NCBI GenBank assembly: GCA_029216955.1
Contig: JANAVB010016199.1
Span: forward strand, 12,332,214-12,396,213
DNA length: 64,000 nt
Origin: Iris pallida
Lineage: Eukaryota; Streptophyta; Magnoliopsida; Asparagales; Iridaceae
Direction: 5' to 3'
Both the position numbers and the translations under genes were made by a program. The notes beneath the pieces were generated by a model. That model did no database searches. It was not told the origin of the DNA and saw only the letters and a program-made list of their open reading frames with translations. This document shows, in pieces, positions 10,947 to 21,209 of this stretch. How positions within the stretch are numbered: position 1 is the stretch's first letter; every line of letters begins with the position of its first letter.

Positions 10947-13098
10947 TGTCATGTCCCACTTCCGTAAAACCGATTGTCCTTGCTAAGGCGTGATATCGCG
11001 TGAGCCTAGGTTACGCTCACGCAAGGCGGGTTCCATAACAGCCGATTACAGCAGCTTGCGATGGGATCGTCGCATAAAAGTTCGAAGCAGAGAAGTTAAA
11101 TAACACGAAGACATGTACAAATGATACGCTTCATTGATATTGAAACAAGATTACAAAGACGCGAAACCAAGATTACAACTCGCTCAAGATCACTTTCTTT
11201 CTGATTACAATCACTCAGCTCTCTCTCATAATACAAGTCACTCTGCTCTCTCTCATCTTTCAATATAATTTAACGAGCCAGCGGATGCTTTAGAAGGTGA
11301 TGTCCATATATTATGTTCCGTATAGGTGAAGTCTTCAATATGGTTGTACGCCTCGAAACGCTAAGGAGCTCCATGCCTCAGCGTGTCCAAGCGAGCTCCG
11401 CCTTGACGAGTAAGTGCATGTAACCTGTGCATAAAAACTATTGGGTGGTCAGTACACAATCGTGCTGGTGGTATGAGCCCCTCTCACACCCATAAAAAAC
11501 CAACATATTTATTTAATGTGTGCAACTATTCCTTTTGATTGTCTTTCTATTCTTACCTTAGGATCAATTTTAGGACATAGACTCCTGGCCTATTTTGTGT
11601 CTCTAGACCATCACCATGCCTTGTACCAATAACTTACTTATCTTTGTGCTTCTAGACCATTATCGTGCAAACAATATCAACATATCGACTCATGCTTGCC
11701 TTCGGCTCATACTCTTGATGGAACAACATGGTCGTGCCATAAGCTCTGTTCATGCTTCAACATCGAGGTCGTGCCTCACAAATCAACATGACTTAACTAA
11801 ACTCGCCTTCTGGCCGTTCCTGGTTTAACACAAATGACTCAATATCAACTTGTGCAACTATGTGTCAATGACTCAGTACTCGATGCCACGTCTCGTGTCA
11901 AAGCACGTGTCTTTACTATAGCCAAATCTTAGGCTCCATAATAGTGTTGCAACCATGCATACTTTTTTGACTCAATTCGTGCCATGCTTGCACTTCTTTT
12001 GATTCGATCAACATCATACATGCAGATTGTCGCTCAGCACACCAACTTATCTATATGGAAGGTCACTGGCAATTCAAGCCATCTTGGATATGTAGGTGGT
12101 ACAGACAAGATCCTTGCAGCCAAGGATAGCTAGTCCTGCTGAAGTCCTCGAATCATCGCAGCGTGTTCTTGCCTAACTACCTTGCTACCCTCCAAGGCCA
12201 AACGGTTATGTGGCCCCAGGCTACCGAACCGAGGATACGAAACCTTGTGCACAAGTTGTCCATGACTACGCACCTATGAGAACTTCTAGACTCCACGTAA
12301 ATGCATGGCCTAACCGACAGTATAACTTACTTCCTTTGCTTCCTTTGCTTCACTTCTTTACTCTTTATTCTTCTTTGTAGAGCCCAAACCAGGGATTATC
12401 TCGGCGACTGACCTACAGTCTCAACATACTTTCAGTATTTCCATACCCTCTTTGACTCAAACTCAGGAATAACCAATTGATAGTCTTCCAGCATAACTTG
12501 AACCAACCGTGCTCTATTTCAATACCACGACCGTGCCATAAACCATGTGATACAACTTAGACCGTAGAATGAGCAAAAGCTATGCCAAGTCTTGCGGCCG
12601 TGGGAACGTGCATTGAGACTGTGCGACAGTTTTGCTATACCAAACAGTGGGACAGTGGAACATTGTATACTTTACCAAGCATCTATACCGTACGATGCCC
12701 ATGACTATGCTATGTCAATAACCCTGTGGCAACATGGACCAACTTTTCCTTCTCCCAAGCCACGAGACGAATGACCAAGTGTCAATTTGAAAGCACGCCG
12801 TGCAACATTTTTTAGCCAACCGTAGGACCTTTCCATATTCTAACTCAACCTGACCCAAGGTGGATTATTTCCTTAGCTATGTGGATTCATCTCTTTTATT
12901 ATCAAGACTAATTTGTGCATTTGAAAACTTTTAGTTATTAGTGTGAAGGCCAAGTTGAGGCAAGTTCACCGAAGTCACCCACCTGAGCGTGGGGTTGCCT
13001 CGACCGAACGGGACTTCGAGCAAGCCGTTGCATGGCTAAGTCCAAACGCCGTTGCATTTCGATTCCTCCGGTTGAACTGAGCAGAATTGGACATTACA
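10947..13098 (-). repeat. 5' LTR of the LARD-like element
   Basis: Partner of 5757-7912. It begins TGTCATGTCCC and ends GGACATTACA on the plus strand, followed by target duplication ATGAC at 13099-13103. Confidence 0.93.
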
Positions 13099-13103
13099 AT
13101 GAC

Positions 13104-13133
13104 CAATGGGCCAACAATCTCCTCCATTTTGAT
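13104..13133 (-). repeat. SIRE-like LTR end and polypurine tract
   Basis: Bases 13104-13116 complete the interrupted 3' LTR. Bases 13117-13133, read on the minus strand, give ATCAAAATGGAGGAGAT immediately before TGTTGG, the usual SIRE polypurine tract and LTR start. Confidence 0.85.
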
Positions 13134-13619
13134 AATTGACAAACTTTAAGCCTATACCAAATAATAATAAAAAATAACTTGAAAGTTTTATACCTCTTGA
13201 TTTTGAAAACTTGACATTTAGTATACTCTTCTCCCCCTTTGTCATTTGTATAAAATGAATGCTCCCCCGCAAATAATGAGCACAAACGGCAATAAAGAAG
13301 ACATGATCATACCAAGAGAAAAAATAATAAACATGGCCAACAATATATCAAACTGCATAAGTAGAATAAACAAGTAGATATCACTAAGCATCATCAACAG
13401 TAGCATGCAAGTACATAAAAAACTCACTAAATAAAATATGGAAGTCTGAAAGAGATTTAACCATAACTAGTACATAATAAAAAAGACGAAATAAAAACTA
13501 CAAAGTCATCATCATCAACAAATGGAGTCACAAATATCCAAAGCCCAAATACGCTCATCAACTCTCATCATCACCAGTGTCAACAGAACGAGTCAGATCA
13601 CTGTAGGCTATAGTGGGAT
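13134..13619 (-). other. SIRE-like 3' untranslated stretch
   Basis: AT-rich sequence between the accessory coding region and the polypurine tract. Short ORFs on either strand lack any recognisable domain. Confidence 0.5.
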
Positions 13620-14720
13620 CAAAGAAGCGCCGAGCCTGCATGGGAGTGAGACCAGAGGGATGATTAGTCAAGGTCTACTGAAGATTAACAATACCGTTCC
13701 GTAGAGTCTGGAACTGGTAAGTAAGACGGTAGTCTGTGTCTCACTGACGGATGCGCTCTGCCTGATAATGCTCATCCTCAAGAGTGCAACGAGCCTCAAA
13801 ATGCTTGATTTGAAGAGTCATCAGTGCGTAAAACTGGTCTATAGTGTGAGCAGGAGGGACATCAGCAGGAGGGCTTGTGCAGGCTGAGGGGCATGAGCAG
13901 CAGGTATAATGCCTCCAGCACCAACTGCAGGAGGAATAGGAGGAGGAAACCTACGAGACCTATGAAGCTCAGATGGAGTGCCATCGATGGGACAAGAATC
14001 CAAAGGAATGTTGTATCTATGAATATTATAGGAAGAACCATTGTCTGATAAGGTTTCGACCGGACTTCTTGCAGTTGAACATAGCCGTCATCATGGTTTT
14101 GGAAAGACTATATAGAATTCCAAAATGAATGCGGTACATAGCAGACAACTCCAAATACGTGACCTCATTGGTAGATCCTATTTTTGGCAAGATTTGATAC
14201 CATAATGATCCGATGGAGTTCATAGAAGATTTGGTTCAAGTACCGTGACATGAGCCGTCCCGAGGGTCTGGGGTTCGAAGCACACATCGTGTCCTTGAAA
14301 GATTCTAAGTTTAAGTCGGCACTAAATTAGACTTTGGTGATGTCAACTAGAGCATCTACAGTATTAGGAACCTGGAGCCATTCGCTCAAGTCATTATCAT
14401 CAAATTCCATCTCGATACGACAGACTGATGAATACATTATACCTTGCGAATATTGTAAATTGCAATAGAACATCTGAACGACATTGCCGTATATCGGATT
14501 GGAAATGTCTAAAAACTTGCGTAGGTTAATGTTTTGAAATGTCAAACAATATTCCGAAAAAATATTGAAGTTAATAGAATTGCCTGGACACGTAGCTCGT
14601 TTATAATAGTCATTAAACCAAGCTATTGAGGTTTTTAGATCTACAAATAATAAAATCATCCTATTGATGGGATTGAAGTTGAAGCACCATCTCCTGTCTT
14701 CTTATTAGAGATTCTAGGAG
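13620..14720 (-). pseudogene. SIRE-like accessory (env-like) ORF remnant
   Basis: Downstream of pol on the minus strand, fragments in different frames make up an extra protein. The N-terminal part (14659 to 14327) contains RKFLDISNP, VQMFYCNLQ and EWLQVPNT. This resembles the 'putative plant transposon protein' domain found in the third ORF of SIRE/Maximus elements and related families. The C-terminal part (about 14020 to 13650) is Pro/Ala-rich (RRFPPPIPPAVGAGG) followed by a charged, helix-prone segment that could be a coiled coil. Frameshifts and stops break it. The role of this ORF in SIRE elements is not known; the envelope label is historical. Confidence 0.55.
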
Positions 14721-15300
14721 CCACTAAAATGTTGAAAACAAAATTGAGAGAATTACCTCAAAATAACGATGTAGAATGGAAGAGAACACCTAAAAACCTT
14801 TAAATCCAAACTTTGGAGTGAAGAAACCCTAAGATGTGGGAGAAATTTGATGTTAGGGTTTGGGAAAAGTAGGGTTTGGAGAGGTTTTTTGCGGTTGCTG
14901 TATGGAGAAGATGGAGAGAATAGGAAGGGTTTTGATTTTAAAACATGTGGCCAACAGTCGGGTAGGTTCTGGAAGAGGGGTATCCGAACTTGGCCGAACT
15001 CGGACCAAGTTCGGCATACTTGAATTTTGTAATACATGTCTTGATTTATGATAAAAAATAACATTAGAACTAGTATTCATTAGTTTAAATAAGTATTTAT
15101 TACTTTAGGTTAGATGTAGGGGCCGGATCCAATCTAGCGGTAGTCCTAGGATTAGTACACCGTGTCGCTTTAGGCTATTTACACCTGTATAACAGAAGGG
15201 CCCTTTCGGCTTGTACCAAAAATAATTTTGACTTAAAAATTGATTTAAATACAATCTAAGCATTTTTCTGAACATAAAGCATTATGTTTAACATAAAGCA
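14721..15300 (-). other. spacer between SIRE-like pol and accessory ORF
   Basis: No protein domain is seen. A CG-containing run near 14985-15015 (CCGAACTCGG-type words) resembles words in the element's LTR near 5385-5405, so part of this spacer may be LTR-related. The ORFs on both strands at 14750-15080 look like chance. Confidence 0.35.
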
Positions 15301-17827
15301 TTATGTTTCCAAAAATTCAAGAATACCTAACTCGCGACGAATAAAATTGAATCGGTCTTCAGCCAATGGTTTTGTGAATATGTCTGCCAACTGATGATCT
15401 GTGTCAATAAATTCTAAATAGATATCTCCGTGTTGTTGGTGATCACATAGGAAGTGATGACATATTTTAATGTGTTTAGTGCGTAAGTGACATACAGGGT
15501 TCTTAGTCAGATTTATTGTGCTAGTATTGTCACAATAAATAGAAATCTTTGTATAGTGCATATTATAGTCTTCTAGAGTTTGCTTCATCCACAAAATTTA
15601 TGTCCAATAGCGAACTGCAGCGATATACTTGGCTTCAGTCATTGATAATGCAACATAATTTTGTTTCTTACTAAACCACGAGACTAGAGCTTTTTCTAGG
15701 AAATGACACGTACCGCTAGTACCTTTACGGTTTACTTTGCATCCAGTAAAATCAACATCAAAATATCTAATTAGGTCAAATGATATAGTTTTGGGATACT
15801 ATAAGCCGACAGTAGAAGTACCCTTAAGGTATTGAAAAATACGACTGCACATAAGTATGATTCCTTAGGGTTAGCTTGATATCTTGTACATATGCAAACA
15901 CTAAACATAATATCTGGTCGACTCGCAGTTGAATATAATAAACAACCAATCATATCTCGATACTTACGTTGGTTAGTTTGCCACTTTCATCAAGATCAAG
16001 TTTGGTTGATGTTGCCATAGGAGTCCCGATAGACTTTGCGTTATTAAAGTCAAAAATTTTCAGCAAGTCCGTCATATACTTAGCTTGATTGATGAAGTTT
16101 CCCTGAGTATTTTGTTTGAATTATAGTACGAGGAAGTAGTTTAGCTCTTCCATCATACTCATCTCAAACTCACTCTGCATAAACTTAGCAAATTCTTGAC
16201 ATAGATGTTCATTAGTAGGACCAAATATAATATCATCCACATAAGTTTTCACTAGTAAAATGTCATCATTTGAAGACTTGAGAAACTGGGTTGTATCAAC
16301 TCTTCATTTTGAAAAACTATTTTCAAGTAAGAAGGAACTTAGGTGATTATACCAAGCTCGAGGGGCTTGTTTGAGTCGATAGAGTTCCTTACGTAACTTG
16401 AAAACATGATCAGAAAATTCAAAATATTCAAAAACTGAAGGTTATTTTGCAAAGACTTCTTCTTTTATAAAACTATTTAAAAATGCACTTTTCACGTCCA
16501 TTTGAAAATATTTAAATTCATGAAAATATGCAAATGTACAAGGCATAAAAATGGATTATAGTCTAGCAACAGGAGCATAAGTCTCGTCATAATCAATTCA
16601 TTCTTCTTGATTATAACTTTGATCCACTAGACGAGATTTTTTGCGTAGAACTTGTCCATCCTCACTAAGTTTATTTTGGAACACCCATTTAGTACCAATT
16701 ACAAATTGACCAATAAGTTTCGGAACAAGTTCCCAAACTTGGTTTCTCTCAAACTGGTTTAGTTCCTCTTGCATGGCATAAATCTAAAATTCATCTAAAA
16801 ATGCATCTGCTACTGATTTAGGTTCTACTTGAGAAATGAATGCAACATTAGCAGCTGTATCTTTCATAGAGGAACATGTACCTACTCTCTTTGATACATC
16901 ACCTATGACAAGAGACTCTGGATGGTCTGGCATGGATTTTATTTTCTTTGGTAGACTCGCCAGATAGTCTTTATCAGCAGCATCTTCAGTTGCTTTTGGT
17001 GTGTTCCTTGCGTCTTCATCACCGCTTTAACTTGCTATATGACTGTTGAGCTCATCAATTGAAACGTTAATCGATTCTTCAACAATCGTAGGTCTCTTAT
17101 TAAAAACTCTATATCCCTTACTCTTGGCAGCATAACCAAGTAATATTCTTTCGTCTGCCTTAGAGTCGAACTTATCCAAGTTATCCTTGGTGTTCAGGAT
17201 AAAACAATGACATCAAAAAACTTTGAAATAAAAAAATATTAGAAGTACGATTAAACCATAATTCATAAGGTAACTTCTTTGATATTGGTTGAATCAGAAC
17301 CCTATTCAAAGCATAACAAGCTGTACTTACAGCTTCAGTCCAAAAGTATTTTGGAAGATTGTGCTGGTTTAGCATGATCTAGCCATATCTCTTAGAGTAT
17401 ATTTTTTGCTCCAAAATACCATTCTGTTGGAGAGTTCTAGGACAAGAAAACTTATAAGAAAAACTATTTGCATCATAAAACTTTTTGAAATTAGAATTTA
17501 TGAATTCGCCTACATGATCACTCTGAATACGAGTAATCATGAAACCTTTTCTGTTTTGAACCTTTTTACAGAAAATCTTAAATTCAAAAAGTGTATCACT
17601 TTTATTTGATAAAAAGAAAACACATGTATATCTAGAGAAATCGTCAAGAAGTAGAAAGGCATATAGCTTACCACCAAGGCTGGCGACTCTACAAGGTCAA
17701 AATAAATCCATATGTATTTGCAATTAAAAAGTTTGGGATAAATTTTATATTTAATCACAAACAGAACAGAGTACAATGTAGGATCTCGATGGAATCCAAT
17801 TCTAGTACACTTTTGTTTTTATCTAGG
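15301..17827 (-). pseudogene. SIRE-like Pol remnant: integrase, RT, RNase H
   Basis: Reading leftwards from 17827: a CxxC-type GAG-pre-integrase end near 17770; integrase IHMDLF (17720-17700) and LLDDFSRYT (about 17640), with a stop replacing the Gly after DLF; the integrase core continues to 17181 (WTEAVSTACY, ALNRVLIQP). RT follows, with the catalytic YVDDIIFG at about 16240-16215. RNase H holds SRPDIMFSV, SWFSKKQN, IYCDNTSTINLTKNPV and LADIFTKPLAEDRFNFIRREL, ending at 15301. These motifs are those of SIRE/Maximus copia elements. At least a dozen stops and frameshifts are present, so no full enzyme is made. The RT catalytic motif itself is intact. Confidence 0.9.
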
Positions 17828-19735
17828 AACCGTGGCGATGGAGAGGTGATTCCTTACTCCGTTGATGATCTAAGACGATCTCAAACTCTCTGAAGGTCTG
17901 AGTTGCTCTAGAAGATGATGAGTCGAAGCTGTTGAAGCTTTTGAAAGTATTGAGAATACTAAAGTGGTTGAAGCTCTTGAATGAAGGAATGATCCTTCTA
18001 CTTATAGGGAGCAAAATGATTTGCTTATGCACGCATATGCGATGCACGCATGGAGATTTTGCACATAGGGATGCCACATGTCTGACTTTGTTGAGCGCAT
18101 GGAGATGCGCCAGGAAGCTGGAACTGAATCTGTTTGAACTACACCGTTGGGCTGCGGAGGAGCTAACACATGGCAGTTGTTGAGATTTGGTTGTTGCTAA
18201 GATCCTGGGTGGTTGGCTCACGTTCGTAGGCAGAACTGAGTCAATGACACGTGGCGCATTTCTATTGCTCGAAGATCTTGGATTGGTGTAGGATGATTTG
18301 CTTGGATGCACCTAGGATCAGGCACATAAGGAGACTTTTCATGTGACTTTTAGGGGCCAAAAACAAGTCTGGGCGCATAGTCGTAGAGGCGCATGCAAAA
18401 TCTGAGCGCATGCCTGTTTAAGGCGTATGCGAGTGATCAGTCGGCCACGTGGCAGAGTACAGCCGTAACCAAAAAAGAGTGATGATTGCGTCTTTTCGTC
18501 TTCTACAAAAGCTGTCAATTGCTCAGACTTCGAGGCGCGTGCTACTGACTCTGTCATATAGCATTAAATGCTTGATGGGTAATGAGCTTAGGTGGCACAT
18601 CACATGTGAGGCGTATACCCTTAAGATGCATCGGCTACGGGGCACATCTATCTGGTTAGCGCATCAGCCGCTGGGCACAATTCTTTGGTCAACACATGTT
18701 GAGTGTTTCGAGGCCAAAATTGATGACTTTTGACTTAGCTGAATTTGAGGTGGCAGATTCATTGCCATGAATGCATATTCATCGTATTAACTTCGAGTAA
18801 ACTGGCACTTGGCGCATGGCTTTGGTTTATGCCTTAGCCTATAAATAGCAGTGGTGAGAGAGAGTTTGTTCTTATTTCTCCCCACTTCTCAACGAAGATG
18901 AACTCGACCGATCCTCCCCCTTGGCAAGACGTTGCACTGCGAGTTATGGATTTTCTCGTTTAAAGAAGCCTTGGTCTTGACGATGGACTTCTTCAGAAGA
19001 CCGAGATGCGCCCGGTAGGCTATAAAAAGAACAATTCATGCTCGTGCCCCTTGTCGACGGTATTCTTGTATGAGACCGCGTTGGGTGTCTGTTGCATGCA
19101 AAGATCGGGGTCATCGTGCCCCGACTTCCATTATGCTGGAAGAGCCACCGGGTTTGGATTGATTGCCAACCCACGTTCTGCTCAATAACTGCTTCATTTA
19201 GCTGAAGCACTCGTGTGTTGACGAGAAAGTGATTCGCTCTGAAGAGAAGGAATGATGCGCCTAACTAAAACACCAAAGCAATATGCCTAGCTGAGTCGTT
19301 AGAGTGATGCGCCTAGCCGAGACGTCAGAATGATGCGCCTTGCTGCAGAGTTTTTAGTCTAGGCTTTTTTGTAATAGATTTTATAAATGGAAAAAAGTCA
19401 TGTAATAGATTTTCATATAAATAAAAATCCTTTTTTTTCATGCGCTTTTATGCTTGCTGTCTTTGACTGATGCGCTGAAATTTATCTTGTGTCTTTGGCG
19501 CATGATGTATGTGGCGCATAAGAATTTTGGTTTTTGGATGCGCCTAAAATTTCATGCTTCTAGAAGACCCCCTTCAAAGGTTTCAAAACTTTAAACAAGT
19601 TTTGGAATACTTTGAACTAAGAAGCATGGGTAGTAGATGCTTTGGGCATATGTCCTGTCTGGCAATAGCTGTGCTGGCGTATATTCTTCTTGATTTAGAT
19701 GAAGATAACGCCTCGAATTCCGAATGATTAATGAT
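17828..19735. other. unassigned GCGCAT-rich, LTR-like sequence
   Basis: Homology to the SIRE-like element stops here. The stretch has many GCGCAT/ATGCGC words, a plus-strand TATAAATA at 18840-18847, a minus-strand CTATAAGTAG at 17998-18008, and T-rich DNA with AATAAA-like words at 19360-19440. These are features expected of LTRs. The 162-codon minus-strand ORF at 17823-18311 has no recognised domain and looks like LTR transcript. Similar composition and layout recur at 43234-43930, so both may come from one uncharacterised family. No gag-pol is seen. Confidence 0.4.
18840..18847 (+). promoter_or_regulatory. candidate TATA box
   Basis: CCTATAAATAGC is followed after about 60 bp by a short ORF starting at 18898 (MNSTDPPPW...). 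The context is the GCGCAT-rich stretch. A promoter is suggested by sequence only. Confidence 0.35.
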
Positions 19736-19879
19736 AATCTCTTTTTTGAAGATATGCAGCCGTTAGTTTTACGAGACCCGAAGCGACGCTGACGTCATAA
19801 TATCCTATCGGTATCGACCGTATCCTTATACCGTATCATATCGGTATTGGCCTAATTATCGAAATTGGCTTAATTATCG

Positions 19880-20028
19880 ATATTGAAATCGATATCATAC
19901 TATTCCTATGAGTTTCAATATTGAAATCGGTATCAGACCATTCCTATGAATACTAATATCGAAATTGGTATCAGACCATTCCTACGAGTATCGATATCGA
20001 AATTGGTATCAGACCATTCCTATGACTC
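19880..20028 (+). repeat. 38-bp minisatellite, four copies
   Basis: Units at 19880, 19918, 19956 and 19994 repeat with a period of exactly 38 bp. A shared core is TATCAGACCATTCCTA. The first unit is the most diverged and the last is cut short by about 3 bp. Confidence 0.93.
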
Positions 20029-20700
20029 AATTGGGAGCCGTATTTTGCGATTAAATACGATTTCAAAAATTTAGGGTTTAGCTAAAGCAAATTATAAATC
20101 AAATACAGGTTGGAAAAATATAGATATTTAAAACTCAACCTTCCTCATAATTTATAGTTTTCGTCAATAGTTGGAAACATAATGTGATATTGAGCAACTT
20201 AAATTCCATTAATCATCCGACAAGTATTTTAAGCAAAATTTGAAAAACTGTACCGAATTACAAAAAACTGACTCTTTGTCCATCTATATAGGAAGTCATG
20301 TTGGAATAATATAGATATTTAAGCTTTAACCTCACAACTATAGAGTTTTGATACAACACAACAAGAACTTTAAAAATGTGCACCCCAAGATGAGGGGGAC
20401 TTTCTAGATGTGCTCAACATCTATGATAGGGCTGAGTGTGACTTAGGGCTCCCAGATTTTGATTTCTTTGTTCTCTAAGTCTTAGTTTACCGGGTCTTTT
20501 TTTTCAATGATCAAACGTGGTTTATGAATGAACATAAGATCAGATTAATAAGCTATGTATAAAAAGGAGACTTTTTCGAAAGAAAAAACTGAAACTAGAT
20601 CGTAGAAATGCTAAGTTATAAAGACATAAATAGTCATTCGATCTAGAAAATTGGACAAGTAGATCACCCTAGTGAGAAATCAACACTTTATAGTGTTCAA
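20029..20700. other. non-coding stretch, nothing recognised
   Basis: AT-rich sequence with no ORF, transposon end or RNA gene that I can support. Confidence 0.5.
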
Positions 20701-20880
20701 TGCACATCCAAACAATTAATATATCGTGTTCGATACCAAAATTTCCAATGTATCGTGTCCAAGTCCAACGTGCTCGTGTCCAAGTCCAATGTATCATGTT
20801 CGATACCAATATATAATGTGCTTTTGTCCAAGTCCAATGTTTCATGTCTATACGTGTCCAACACCAAAATCTGAATTTAT
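20701..20880 (+). repeat. short degenerate repeats (GTGTCCAAGTCCAATG-type)
   Basis: The words GTGTCCAAGTCCAA and TGTTCGATACCAA recur several times with irregular spacing between 20725 and 20865. ORFs over it on both strands are low-complexity by-products. Confidence 0.7.
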
Positions 20881-20946
20881 ATTGCCCCCCCCAAATCACA
20901 AATACAATAACTTAAAAAAATAGCAATGTGGGATAGGGTTTACCTT

Positions 20947-21209
20947 CGACAGATGAAAAGGGTCGGATCGGAGTATGAGGAGGGGGCGTTTGCTTGATGT
21001 AAGAGGAGGGGGGGCATTTGTACGCTATAGGAGGGATAGAGAGGGGGGGCTGTATGGGGGCGGAGAGGGGGGTTGTAGGGGGTCGACAGAGAGGAGGAAG
21101 GCTGTAGGGGGACGGGGGTTGGGGGTCGGCGGAGAGGAGGGAGGCTGTAGGAGGACGAAGGGGGGGCTGTAGAAGGGGGCGGAGAGGGGGGCTGTAGAGA
21201 AGGGGGTCG
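20947..21209 (+). repeat. G-rich minisatellite
   Basis: Strongly strand-biased: the plus strand is G/A-rich with dozens of runs of three to seven Gs and repeated GGGGGCTGTAG / GGCGGAGAGG units. It ends exactly where the LTR of the next element starts (21210). The minus-strand proline/serine-rich ORF (20940-21224) is a by-product of the repeat. Confidence 0.92.

Larger units (their letters stand above)
5757..13098 (-). mobile_element. complete non-autonomous LTR element (LARD-like), 7.3 kb
   Basis: Two direct repeats of 2,156 bp (5757-7912) and 2,152 bp (10947-13098) both begin TGTCATG and end CATTACA. They flank a 3,034-bp interior with no recognisable gag or pol. The 5-bp target duplication ATGAC is present on both sides (5752-5756 and 13099-13103). 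A site complementary to the initiator-Met tRNA 3' end lies next to the right-hand LTR, which sets the orientation as minus. Long LTRs, a coding-poor interior and an intact primer site fit a large retrotransposon derivative mobilised in trans. It inserted into the 3' LTR of the SIRE-like element. Confidence 0.93.
4755..17827 (-). mobile_element. SIRE/Maximus-like Ty1/copia, 5'-truncated, interrupted
   Basis: A minus-strand copia element. Reading leftwards it holds integrase, RT and RNase H (17827 to 15301), an accessory env-like region (about 14720 to 13620), a polypurine tract and a 3' LTR of about 1,015 bp once the inserted element is removed. The accessory ORF after pol, the polypurine tract and the LTR length are all typical of the SIRE/Maximus lineage. 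Gag, protease and the 5' LTR are missing: recognisable homology stops near 17827, at the GAG-pre-integrase/integrase boundary. Pol is full of stops and frameshifts. The 3' LTR is split by the 5757-13098 element. Confidence 0.85.

Noticed and set aside
14230..14310. Possible tRNA or SINE (GGGGTTCGAAGC box-B-like run)
   Set aside because: No box A at a suitable distance and no foldable cloverleaf; it lies inside the decayed SIRE-like accessory region.
17823..18311. 162-codon minus-strand ORF as a gene
   Set aside because: Ser/Phe/His-rich with no recognised domain; it runs across the SIRE truncation junction and looks like an LTR-type transcript region.
18944..19210. Overlapping ORFs on both strands (about 60-88 codons)
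   Set aside because: No recognisable domain, no codon-use support, and they overlap on opposite strands.
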